Made by a program: the position numbers and the translations under genes
In this document: one piece after another, positions 16,369-23,456 of the stretch
How positions within the stretch are numbered: the first letter of the stretch is position 1
Layout of the letters: each line of letters opens with the position of its first letter
NCBI GenBank assembly: GCA_964517665.1
Contig: CAZFCY010000027.1
Location: forward strand, 1-35,300
Length of the DNA stretch: 35,300 bases
Reading direction: 5' to 3'
DNA from: Congregicoccus sp964517665
Lineage (GTDB): Bacteria > Verrucomicrobiota > Verrucomicrobiia > Opitutales > Opitutaceae
The notes under the pieces: generated by a model
Database searches by the model: none
The model's input: only the letters and a program-made list of their open reading frames with translations
Told to the model about the DNA's origin: nothing

Positions 16369-16468
16369 NNNNNNNNNNNNNNNNNNNNNNNNNNNNNNNN
16401 NNNNNNNNNNNNNNNNNNNNNNNNNNNNNNNNNNNNNNNNNNNNNNNNNNNNNNNNNNNNNNNNNNNN
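16369..16468. other. Assembly gap (100 N)
   Basis: Exactly 100 N, the usual placeholder for a gap of unknown length, inside the island. The bases before it (16323-16368) hold no complete gene. At 16333-16355, on the minus strand, they look like the 3' end of a tRNA: a TTTGAAT loop, an acceptor strand GTGGGCA, then G and CCA. The T-stem has two mismatches, so it is not called as a gene. Real island content may be missing here. Confidence 0.9.
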
Positions 16469-16480
16469 GCTGATCCTCGA

Positions 16481-17143
16481 TCAGAACGTCTTGGGGGGCA
16501 TGGTCGCGGGAATGTTGAACAGGCGGAGGCCGAGATCGTTCCGCGTTGTCCAGAACTTGCCCCAATTCACGAGGGGGCCCAGTTTCTTGCGAATCAACTT
16601 CGCCTGATAGGCCTTCCCTTTGGCTGGATTCTGATCTCCAAACATCGCCAGGCAGGGTGATCCGCAACGGCGTCCCAGATATTCAACCCCATCGAGGTTG
16701 GCGGGATGATCCATGAGAGCGGCCCCCCACTTCTGGGATTTCTTGTAGCCGCCGGTAAAACAACCCATGTGCGCTTTGATCAACGTCAGGCCCGCTCCAT
16801 GGAGCTCCACATAAACAAACGCGCGATCCGGGATCGTGAGTTCCCAGACATCCATCCTGGCGATGTCGCCATAGTCGATGCCGCGCCGGTTGCGGGCGGC
16901 GTCACCCCAAATCTCCTGCATGCACCCAACGATGCTCGATCCCCAGTATGACACTCCCCATTTTGTCGGAGGCGGGGAATCGAAGCGGTAGCGTCCGGTT
17001 CGGCTATAGAAGAGCGGGTTCGGGTGCGTGGCGTCATTCAGGCGATACCAGACCATCTCCCCGGTGGTGTGCGCGGGGAGTTTGATTTTCGCCAGGTCGG
17101 CAGGCGGATCGGGGACAGTCGGCCTATGACCCGATGTCGCCAT
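16481..17143 (-). CDS. RES-domain toxin (NAD-degrading family)
   Basis: A 220-residue RES-domain protein. Family toxins deplete NAD+ by phosphorolysis or hydrolysis and are paired with Xre/MbcA/ParS-type antitoxins. Seen here are YRLND (R34), PLFYSRTGRYRFDSP (R51), GVSYWGSS with Y66, and CMQEIWGD with E77. The position where the family usually has Y-x-S-R reads Y-L-G-R-R (G157), so the conserved serine may be lost. ATG 17143 (MATSGHRPTV) overlaps the end of the upstream antitoxin gene by 20 bases. The gene ends 12 bases from the assembly gap but has a proper stop. Confidence 0.75.
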   Translation of the reverse strand: MATSGHRPTVPDPPADLAKIKLPAHTTGEMVWYRLNDATHPNPLFYSRTGRYRFDSPPPTKWGVSYWGSSIVGCMQEIWGDAARNRRGIDYGDIARMDVWELTIPDRAFVYVELHGAGLTLIKAHMGCFTGGYKKSQKWGAALMDHPANLDGVEYLGRRCGSPCLAMFGDQNPAKGKAYQAKLIRKKLGPLVNWGKFWTTRNDLGLRLFNIPATMPPKTF

Positions 17144-17795
17144 GGCGCTGCGCGTGCTCGACCGCCTCCTCGATTCGTCCCGCACGGAGCAGTTCCAGCG
17201 GGGAAAGATCGTCGATGTCCTCCGACTTCGTCAGAAAGAAACTCACGGCCGAGAGCGGGGACAGTCGCTTCTCCGCCAAAGCGGCGAGAACCTTGTCGAG
17301 CCCTGGAAGCAGTTGTCCCTGGCAGGCCTGCCAGGCGGGGTATTCCCAGTTCCGTCTCCCCTTGGGCAATCCGATCAGGATGCCCTTCTTGCGGTACGTC
17401 GTTACCGTCTCGTCGGAAAGATTGATGCGCCTGCCGAGTTCCACGGCGGGAATCGCGCCACCTTCCGCCGCGCGCAACTCCTCTTCGGCGCCGATGGAAT
17501 CCAGTTTGGCAGCCTCAAATGCGAGCTCCTCTGGATTGGTCGAGGTTTCGGGAAGCTTCACCAGGCTGTCATTGATCAGAATAGATGGCCCGCCGATGTG
17601 CGGCATGGCCTCAATCCCGCTGGCACTGAAGTCGGCCGTGGCGACGATCTTGTGTCCAACGTTCTGGAGAGCGCGAAGACTGACGACCGGGTTTGCCAGC
17701 AAACCGGAGGTGCGAAAGATGCCTTCGATGAGATCCTCGACGCTTTGAGCCTGGGCCAGCGTCACAGCATCGCTTTGTGCCTGCTTGGTCGTCAT
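17124..17795 (-). CDS. Antitoxin-like partner of RES toxin (Xre/MbcA/ParS type)
   Basis: A 223-residue protein encoded directly upstream of, and overlapping, the RES gene. Residues about 130-165 (AIPAVELGRRINLSDETVTTYRK and on to RRNWEYPAWQ) look like a helix-turn-helix that reads DNA. The C-terminus, SPLSAVSFFLTKSEDIDDLSPLELLRAG-type, resembles the toxin-binding PF09722 domain (…SPLELLR-x-G…). The N-terminal 100 residues are not recognised and make it longer than usual antitoxins. Start ATG 17795 (MTTKQAQSDAV); an in-frame start at 17849 would add a hydrophobic stretch. The 200 bases upstream to the FitB gene hold nothing recognisable. Confidence 0.65.
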   Translation of the reverse strand: MTTKQAQSDAVTLAQAQSVEDLIEGIFRTSGLLANPVVSLRALQNVGHKIVATADFSASGIEAMPHIGGPSILINDSLVKLPETSTNPEELAFEAAKLDSIGAEEELRAAEGGAIPAVELGRRINLSDETVTTYRKKGILIGLPKGRRNWEYPAWQACQGQLLPGLDKVLAALAEKRLSPLSAVSFFLTKSEDIDDLSPLELLRAGRIEEAVEHAQRHGDIGS

Positions 17796-17996
17796 GTTGG
17801 TAAAGTTGGCGTAGGCGTTGACATTGTCAACAACGACCAAAATAACCAAGAGGTTGAGCGGCCGGCGTGCGGTGAAGTTACAATATCAAGCAATTCAAAA
17901 CCATGCTGTGGCGGTGAGTCGAAAGAGGCAAAATGGCCCCGTCCAGCACACGACGTGCAAGCCACCTCCGCAGCCACCGTCTCGAGTCCGGAAGGG

Positions 17997-18404
17997 CTAG
18001 GAAAACGGATTCAATAAGTTGATACCCGAACGCTGAAAATCGGCCGTGTTCCGCGTCACCATCGTCAGTCTGTGTTCCACAGCGGTGGCGGCCAGCAGTC
18101 CGTCCGTGACGGGGAGCCGCTGCTTCAGGCCGAGGCGTCCCCAGCGATCGGCGATGGCGGCCGTGATGGGCAACACGCGGTCGGCGTAGTGGGTCTCCAA
18201 GCCGAGCAACCAGCGTTCGAGGTTTCCTGCCCCAGTCGGATTCTTGAGCCGGTGCATCTCAATACCGCGACGAATTTCTCCCAAAATCAGGACGCTGAGG
18301 AATGCCTCATCAGGTTGAATGCCGGACATCCACGACGAGACGCCGGGATTGCAGCGATTTTTGCGCAGCTCCGATAGGACGCAGGTATCAAGCAGGTAGG
18401 CCAT
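17997..18404 (-). CDS. PIN-domain toxin (FitB/VapC)
   Basis: A 135-residue PIN-domain ribonuclease. All acidic metal-binding positions are visible: D6 (YLLDTCVLSEL), E43 (ILGEIRRGIE), D101 (PVTDGLLAATA) and D122 (TRNTADF). FitB/VapC toxins cut RNA, often tRNA or rRNA, when freed from the antitoxin. The start ATG shares one base with the antitoxin stop (TGATG), so translation is coupled. The gene looks intact. Confidence 0.92.
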   Translation of the reverse strand: MAYLLDTCVLSELRKNRCNPGVSSWMSGIQPDEAFLSVLILGEIRRGIEMHRLKNPTGAGNLERWLLGLETHYADRVLPITAAIADRWGRLGLKQRLPVTDGLLAATAVEHRLTMVTRNTADFQRSGINLLNPFS

Positions 18405-18640
18405 CAAAGACCGAGGTCACGCGGAGCGTCTTTCTGCCGGGGGAACTCGATCGATTCGTCCGCGGGAATACCGCGCAGGTAGGCAATGAAGTCGCTTTGG
18501 GGCCCGGGATTGTCGCCGATCAACGCCGCGCGCAGCAAACGCCGGTGAGCCTCCTCGACCGAGATGCCTTGGGCCGCAGCCCGGCCGCGCAGCTTTTTCA
18601 CCACGGCAGATTCGATCTCCCGAACGAGCAATTGAGCCAT
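18404..18640 (-). CDS. FitA/VapB-type antitoxin
   Basis: A 78-residue antitoxin. The N-terminus MAQLLVREIESAVVKKLRGR followed by AAAQGISVEEAHRRLLRAAL is the FitA-type ribbon-helix-helix DNA-binding domain. The C-terminal tail (SIEFPRQKDAPRDLGL) would wrap the PIN toxin. It is the first gene of the pair and lies directly downstream of a 21-bp palindrome that is a likely autoregulatory operator. Confidence 0.92.
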   Translation of the reverse strand: MAQLLVREIESAVVKKLRGRAAAQGISVEEAHRRLLRAALIGDNPGPQSDFIAYLRGIPADESIEFPRQKDAPRDLGL

Positions 18641-18648
18641 GAACGGAC

Positions 18649-18675
18649 TGTGCTATCATTGATAGCACATGTCAA
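18649..18675 (-). promoter_or_regulatory. FitAB operator palindrome with overlapping -35 box
   Basis: Perfect 10-bp arms TGTGCTATCA and TGATAGCACA, separated by one base (18649-18669), lie 9-29 bases upstream of the fitA-like start. On the minus strand a consensus TTGACA (18670-18675) abuts the palindrome, so binding of the FitA-type protein would block the promoter. Confidence 0.75.
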
Positions 18676-18725
18676 GTGCTTCTCCAGAGAGACACATGGC
18701 GGAAGCCAGCCGATCGTCCTGCCCA

Positions 18726-18784
18726 CTTTATCGGCTCCGTTCATGGGGGAAAATTTGCATGCCGCAGTTTTCCTCCGGTGGCTG
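18726..18784. repeat. Right direct repeat of the accessory island (tRNA-proximal)
   Basis: Counterpart of the repeat at 14253-14308. It runs from CTTTATCGGCTCCGTT through an A/T-flanked hairpin (TTGCATGCCGCAG) into GGTGGCTG, which contains the CCA, discriminator and last acceptor bases of tRNA-Gln. The hairpin flanked by A and T tracts could also serve as the tRNA terminator. Confidence 0.6.
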
Positions 18785-18852
18785 CCCGACATGGGTTCGA
18801 ACCATGACTAGGGGAGTCAAAGTCCCCTGTGCTACCATTACACCATCGGGCA
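18779..18852 (-). tRNA. tRNA-Gln (anticodon UUG)
   Basis: A full cloverleaf: acceptor TGCCCGA / TCGGGCA, D-arm with GTAATGGTAGC, anticodon stem GGGGA / TCCCC with loop CTTTGAC (anticodon TTG), T-arm ATGGG-paired around TTCGAAC, discriminator G and an encoded CCA at 18779-18781. It is 74 bases long including CCA. Its 3' end lies within the right direct repeat of the island, a usual integration target. Confidence 0.97.
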
Positions 18853-18971
18853 AGACAAGGATCGCGAACGTTGTGGGGCGTCCGGACGTCGTCAAGACGC
18901 GATCTTTCCGGCCGGATCGCGGCGCGCACACGGGAATTGACGCTATCTGAAGGCACCCGCAAAACCTCAGC

Positions 18972-19709
18972 ATGCAGCCCAAGCGTCCTGCGTCTGAGAC
19001 CGTCAAATACAAGCGCATCATCCTGAAGCTCAGCGGTGAAGTGCTGCGCTCTCCGGAGACGGGCGATCCCATCGACTGGAAGACGCTCGAGAGCATCTGC
19101 CGCCAGGTGAAGGAGATCCACGATCTCGGGGTCGAGGTCGGGATCGTCATCGGCGGAGGCAACATCTTCCGCGGCATCTCGGGCGAGAAGCGCGGCGTGA
19201 ACCGCACCACCGGCGACTACATGGGCATGCTCGCGACCGTGATCAACGGTCTCGCCTTCATGGAATGCCTCGAGCAGATGGGCGTCGTCACGCGGGTCCA
19301 GAGTTCGATCCCGATGGACCAGGTGGCCGAGCCGTTCATCCTGCGGCGCGCCATTCGCCACCTCGAGAAGGGGCGCGTCGTGATCTTCGTCGCCGGCACG
19401 GGCAACCCGTATTTCTCCACGGACACGGCCGCCGCGCTGCGGGCGAGCGAGATGGGCGTGCAGATCCTGATGAAGGCGACCAAGGTCGATGGCGTTTACG
19501 ACAAGGATCCCGCGAAGCACAAGGACGCGGTGAAATACGAGACGCTCACCTTCATCGACGCGCTCAAGCAGCGGCTCAACGTCCTCGACTCGACCGCGTT
19601 TTCCCTCTGTCTCGACAACAACGTGCCCATCCTCGTCTTCGACCTCCACAGCGAAGGCGCGATCAAGCGCGCCGTCCTCGGCGAAAAGATCGGCACGACG
19701 GTGTGTTGA
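18972..19709 (+). CDS. pyrH: UMP kinase
   Basis: A 245-residue bacterial UMP kinase of the amino-acid-kinase fold, making UDP from UMP and ATP. It contains YKRIILKLSGEVL (with the phosphate-binding Lys), GIVIGGGNIFRG, NGLAFMECLEQMG, FVAGTGNPYFSTDTAAALRA and KVDGVYDKDP. A short N-terminal extension (about 12 residues) precedes the kinase core. It stands upstream of frr, the common order; rpsB and tsf are not next to it here, where a tRNA gene lies divergently upstream. Confidence 0.97.
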   Translation: MQPKRPASETVKYKRIILKLSGEVLRSPETGDPIDWKTLESICRQVKEIHDLGVEVGIVIGGGNIFRGISGEKRGVNRTTGDYMGMLATVINGLAFMECLEQMGVVTRVQSSIPMDQVAEPFILRRAIRHLEKGRVVIFVAGTGNPYFSTDTAAALRASEMGVQILMKATKVDGVYDKDPAKHKDAVKYETLTFIDALKQRLNVLDSTAFSLCLDNNVPILVFDLHSEGAIKRAVLGEKIGTTVC

Positions 19710-19805
19710 TCCGCCGTTCGCCGCCTCGAGACCCGCCGCAGGTCGCGGTTCACGTTTCGCCGCAAACCCTTCAAACCACCAACCCTCACTCCCTTTCTCC
19801 CTCAC

Positions 19806-20366
19806 ATGAACGCCCATCCCATCGTCGACGACATGCTCGCCCGCATGAATGCAGCGCAAGGCCACACGCTGCACGAATTCTCCACCATCCACACCGGCAA
19901 GGCGTCCCCCGCGATGGTCGAAGGCGTCATGGTCGACGCTTACGGCAGCATGATGCGGTTGAAGGAAGTCGCCGCCATCACCACGCCCGACTCGCGCATG
20001 ATCGCGGTCCAGCCCTGGGACAAGTCGCTGATCAAGCCCGTCGAGAAGGCGCTCCAGACGGCGAATCTCGGCATCAACCCCGCCGTCGATGGCTCCATCA
20101 TCCGGCTTCCCCTGCCCGACCTCAGCCGCGAGCGGCGCCAGGATCTGGTGAAACTCATCCACCGCCTCGCCGAGGAAGGCCGCGTCTCCATCCGCAACGC
20201 CCGGCGCGACGCCATCGACGTGATCAAGAAACAGGAAAAGGCCGGCGAACTCTCCGAAGACGACGCCCGCCGCCTGGAGAAGGAAGTACAACAGCACACC
20301 GACAAATTCATCAAGGACATCGGCGACCACGTGGCGCAGAAAGAAAAGGACCTTCTCACGGTCTGA
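19806..20366 (+). CDS. frr: Ribosome recycling factor
   Basis: A 186-residue RRF of normal length. With EF-G it splits post-termination ribosomes. The protein shows FSTIHTGKASPAMVEG, RMIAVQPWDKSLIKPVEKA, NLGINPAVDGSIIRLPLP and RRQDLVKLIHRLAEEGRVS, followed by the charged long-helix region DAIDVIKKQEKAGELSEDD. It follows pyrH by 96 bases. Confidence 0.97.
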   Translation: MNAHPIVDDMLARMNAAQGHTLHEFSTIHTGKASPAMVEGVMVDAYGSMMRLKEVAAITTPDSRMIAVQPWDKSLIKPVEKALQTANLGINPAVDGSIIRLPLPDLSRERRQDLVKLIHRLAEEGRVSIRNARRDAIDVIKKQEKAGELSEDDARRLEKEVQQHTDKFIKDIGDHVAQKEKDLLTV

Positions 20367-20393
20367 GCGGCGTGAAGCGCCATCTCAGACCTA

Positions 20394-20498
20394 ATGAAGA
20401 ATGGAGCATGCAGCATGTAAAATGTGAGGCGCCCGCCGCATGGAGGAGCAGACGCCGTTCTGCATCCATTCTCCATTCTCCATTCCACATTCTTCATT
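20394..20498. repeat. Inverted-repeat element between frr and proB
   Basis: The ends AATGAAGAATG (20394-20404) and CATTCTTCATT (20488-20498) are perfect 11-bp inverted repeats. The right arm continues with tandem CCATTCT-like units; the left has GCATGCAGCATGTAAAATG. The whole 105-bp element can fold back on itself and looks like a small non-coding palindromic repeat. Confidence 0.5.
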
Positions 20499-20513
20499 AA
20501 ATCTGCCGCGCCC

Positions 20514-21659
20514 ATGGGCAGCGAACCTGTATCGTCTCCTCCGCCGCGGCTGATTGTAACTCCGCCGCGTCGCATCGTGGTGAAGCTCGGCACCGGCGTG
20601 CTCACCTCCGGAATCGGTCGGCTCGACGAGGCGCGCATCGCCTCGATCGCCACCCAGATCGCCTCCCTGCGCGCCGCCGGCACGGAGGTCATCGTCGTCT
20701 CCTCCGGCGCGATCGGCCTCGGCCTCGGCGTGCTCGGCCTTTCCCGCCGACCGAGCGAGACATCGAAGAAACAGGCCTGCGCCGCCATCGGCCAGAGCCT
20801 GCTCATGCAGACGTGGCAACGCGCCTTCGCGCCACACGGCGCGACCGTCGCGCAGGTGCTGCTCACGCACGAGGACATCCGTTCGCGCGACCGCTACCTC
20901 GGCGTCAAAGCCTGCCTCGAGCAGATCCTCGATTACCGCGCCGTGCCCGTGATCAACGAGAACGACACGGTCAGCTCCGCCGAAATCGAGGAGATCCGCT
21001 TCGGCGACAACGACACGCTCTCCGCCCTCGTCGCCTCGCTGACGGAGGCGCAGCACCTCGTCATCCTCTCCACCGCGCCCGGCCTGATCGACATGCGCGG
21101 CTCCGGCGCGATCGTTCCCGTGGTCGAGAAAATCACGCCGGAGATCGAAGCCATGGCCGGCGGGACGACGAGTGTCACCGCCGTCGGCGGCATGATCACC
21201 AAGATCGCTGCCGCCAGGCTCGCGACGCGCGCCGGCTGCGGCGTCTTCATCGCGAGCGGCGCCGAACCCGACATCCTGCCCCGCCTGCTCGCCGGCGAGG
21301 GGCCCGGCACGTTTTTCCTTCCCAACGGCCTCGCGATGGAATCACGCAAACGCTGGATCGCCTACTTTCAGCGTCCGACCGGATCGATCGCGGTCAACGC
21401 CTGCGCCGTCCCCGTCCTGCGCGAACAGGGCCGCAGCCTCCTCCCGATCGGCGTGACCGGCACGGTGGGGCGGTTTTCGGTCGGCGACATCGTGGACATC
21501 GTCGATCCGGAAGGCCGCGCCTTCGCGCGCGGCGTCTCGCGCTTCGACGATGCCGAGATCGCGACGATCGCGGGCCGGACGACGGACGAGCTTCGCCCGC
21601 TTTTCCCCGGCCGCAAGCGCCTCGAAGTCGTGCATCGCAACGACCTCGTGTTGCTGTAG
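20514..21659 (+). CDS. proB: Glutamate 5-kinase with PUA domain
   Basis: A 381-residue enzyme that phosphorylates glutamate for proline synthesis. The kinase domain (about 18-275) has RIVVKLGTGVLTS, VIVVSSGAIGLGLGVLG, PVINENDTVSSAEI with FGDNDTLSALVA, and TAVGGMITKIAAA. A PUA domain follows from about 290 (GSIAVNACAVPVL to RKRLEVVHRNDLVLL). ATG 20514 is used; the frame upstream to 20424 runs through the inverted-repeat element and is unlikely to be translated. The partner proA is not in the window. Confidence 0.95.
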   Translation: MGSEPVSSPPPRLIVTPPRRIVVKLGTGVLTSGIGRLDEARIASIATQIASLRAAGTEVIVVSSGAIGLGLGVLGLSRRPSETSKKQACAAIGQSLLMQTWQRAFAPHGATVAQVLLTHEDIRSRDRYLGVKACLEQILDYRAVPVINENDTVSSAEIEEIRFGDNDTLSALVASLTEAQHLVILSTAPGLIDMRGSGAIVPVVEKITPEIEAMAGGTTSVTAVGGMITKIAAARLATRAGCGVFIASGAEPDILPRLLAGEGPGTFFLPNGLAMESRKRWIAYFQRPTGSIAVNACAVPVLREQGRSLLPIGVTGTVGRFSVGDIVDIVDPEGRAFARGVSRFDDAEIATIAGRTTDELRPLFPGRKRLEVVHRNDLVLL

Positions 21660-21662
21660 CGC

Positions 21663-21698
21663 GCGGTCCCGGCTCGTAGCCCGACCCGGGAGGACCGC
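21663..21698. terminator. Hairpin between convergent proB and DUF4139 genes
   Basis: GCGGTCC and GGACCGC pair across a 22-base loop, four bases after the proB stop and between convergent genes. There is no T-run, so the terminator role is only likely from its position. Confidence 0.3.
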
Positions 21699-21718
21699 GA
21701 GCGAATCATCCGCCCGGC

Positions 21719-23203
21719 TCACCGCCAGTCGTAGCGCACCCGGTAAGTCACTACGGTCTCGCCATCCGCCGGGACGCCGACGCGAAACTCGATCTTCTGC
21801 GCGTCGGTCTTGATGAAGTCGTGCGACTTCTCCGTGACCTGCCAGTTCATCCAGCGGTAGAGACCCTCGGTGACGCGCACTTCGACGGGCGTTTCCTTGC
21901 GGTTGCGGACACGGATCTCGAAAGCCTCCTCCAGCCAGTCGTTGCGGCCGCTCATGACATAGTCGGCGCGCTTGCGCTCGCCCACGACATCGAAGGCGTC
22001 GCCCGTGTAGATGCGCACGATCTCGTTTTTCGGCGTGTGATCGATCGTGTTCTCGCCCGTGAACTCGAGGCGGCCATCGGCGTCGTCGCGGCGGTAGAAA
22101 CGCGTGCGTCCCTTGGGCAGCGGCTGGCCGAGGTTGTTTTCCTCGGAGTTCTTGAACTCGCGCATGACCCAGACCTTCGGGTTCGACTGCGTGCCGTAGT
22201 CGCGGTCGTTGCGGATCATGTCGGTGTTCCAGCCGCCGTAGCGGCGCGGATCGATCGCGGCGCCGTTATAAATGTAGAGCGTCTGCGCCTTCACGCCAGT
22301 CGCGCGGATGAACTCGATCTGCTTCGTCTCGCGATCGCGCAAGGTCGTCGGCCGCGCGATCGAGTAGAGATGAAACTCGTCGAAGGCCTTCTCCGTCACC
22401 GGCGGCGCGGCTTGCTGTGCGCGAACCGCGTAGGCCATATCCCGGGCCATGAGCGGCTGCGCTTCCTGGATCTTGCTCACGTCACCGGCCATGAGCTTGA
22501 TCACGGCATTGTCGAAGGTCTTGCCGGAGTGGTTCTGGATCGTGACCCAGCCGATGATGTCGATCGTGTCGCCCGTCTCCGGCGCGATGAGATTGTAGGC
22601 GGCCTGCCAGCTCATGCCGGACGTGACATAGCCGAGTTCGGCGTCGAGCTTCGCGGCGCGTTCGGCAGCGATGATCCAGGTGAGCGTGGGCTTCAGGATC
22701 GCGTCGTCGTTCAAGGTCGGAAAGACCGGCTCGCCTGGAAGCGAAAAGCGCAGCTTCCCGTCCACCTCGATCAACGGCGAATCCATCCGCCCGCCGGGCG
22801 TGTAGCCGCTGCGGACGATGCGGCCGTCGACGGTGTATTCCTTCTGGTCGCGATCACGGACGAGGAACCCGATCTTCTCGCCCTCATGAAGCGAGAGCAG
22901 GAGGCCCTGCGAAACCGTGTCGGCGCGGTAACTCTGCTCGAGCACCTGAAACGGCACGCGGTCGGCAGGATCGCGCAACACGACCGAGTCGGGCTCGAGG
23001 TGCACGGTCACGCCCGCGAAAGTGACGGCGTTTTCCCCGGCCTTCAGATCGAGCGGCACGGTCTCGCGCACGACGGCGAAGTTCCCGTTGTAAACCGTGA
23101 GCGCGGGCTGGGCCGGCGGTTTCGGCGTGGCAGCGCCCCAGGCGGGGCCGGAAAGCGCGAAGGCAAACGCGCAGAGGGCGAATGATTTGAGAGCAATTTT
23201 CAT
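21719..23203 (-). CDS. Secreted DUF4139-domain protein
   Basis: A 494-residue protein with a signal peptide (MKIALKSFALCAFAFALSG, cleavage likely after PAWGA). The mature protein begins with a beta-rich N-terminal part (LTVYNGNFAVVRETVPLDL, GENAVTFAGVTVHLEPDSV). The C-terminal half has the DUF4139 pattern: SWQAAYNLIAPETGDTIDI, GWVTIQNHSGKTFDNAVIKL, MAGDV and VRNRKETPVEVRVTEGLYRW. The biochemical role is unknown. It lies downstream of the carbohydrate genes on the same strand but is separated by 253 bases. Start ATG 23203 is set by the signal peptide. Confidence 0.85.
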   Translation of the reverse strand: MKIALKSFALCAFAFALSGPAWGAATPKPPAQPALTVYNGNFAVVRETVPLDLKAGENAVTFAGVTVHLEPDSVVLRDPADRVPFQVLEQSYRADTVSQGLLLSLHEGEKIGFLVRDRDQKEYTVDGRIVRSGYTPGGRMDSPLIEVDGKLRFSLPGEPVFPTLNDDAILKPTLTWIIAAERAAKLDAELGYVTSGMSWQAAYNLIAPETGDTIDIIGWVTIQNHSGKTFDNAVIKLMAGDVSKIQEAQPLMARDMAYAVRAQQAAPPVTEKAFDEFHLYSIARPTTLRDRETKQIEFIRATGVKAQTLYIYNGAAIDPRRYGGWNTDMIRNDRDYGTQSNPKVWVMREFKNSEENNLGQPLPKGRTRFYRRDDADGRLEFTGENTIDHTPKNEIVRIYTGDAFDVVGERKRADYVMSGRNDWLEEAFEIRVRNRKETPVEVRVTEGLYRWMNWQVTEKSHDFIKTDAQKIEFRVGVPADGETVVTYRVRYDWR

Positions 23204-23432
23204 GACGGAGTGGGCTTCGAGCGTGGGCGAGCTTGTCGGATTTTTCCTTGTTCCGCACCACATTACCATACGTCGCCGCGGATTCATGTAACGGCGTTGT
23301 CACGCCACTGCCGGTCCGATGCATGCGGGGCACTGGCTTCGGGCCATCGGAAATCGCGCAACATGAACTTCGGCCCCGGCGGCCTGGGGAGCTCGCCGTC
23401 TCGAAACGTGGATCCATCGCCGGACCTCACCT

Positions 23433-23449
23433 GCCTGCCCGGAGCAGGC
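23433..23449 (-). terminator. Short hairpin after the Nif3-like gene
   Basis: GCCTGC and GCAGGC pair around a five-base loop, just past the end of the Nif3-like gene and before the DUF4139 gene. It lacks a T-run. Otherwise the 253-base spacer shows no gene. Confidence 0.25.
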
Positions 23450-23456
23450 CGGCCGC

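Noticed and set aside
18302..18811. Plus-strand open frame ending RWLPDMGSNHD
   Set aside because: Antisense to the FitAB genes and runs into the tRNA; such endings are common false proteins from tRNA flanks.
18741..20330. 529-codon minus-strand open frame over pyrH, frr and the tRNA
   Set aside because: Antisense to two clear essential genes and includes the tRNA; no domain.
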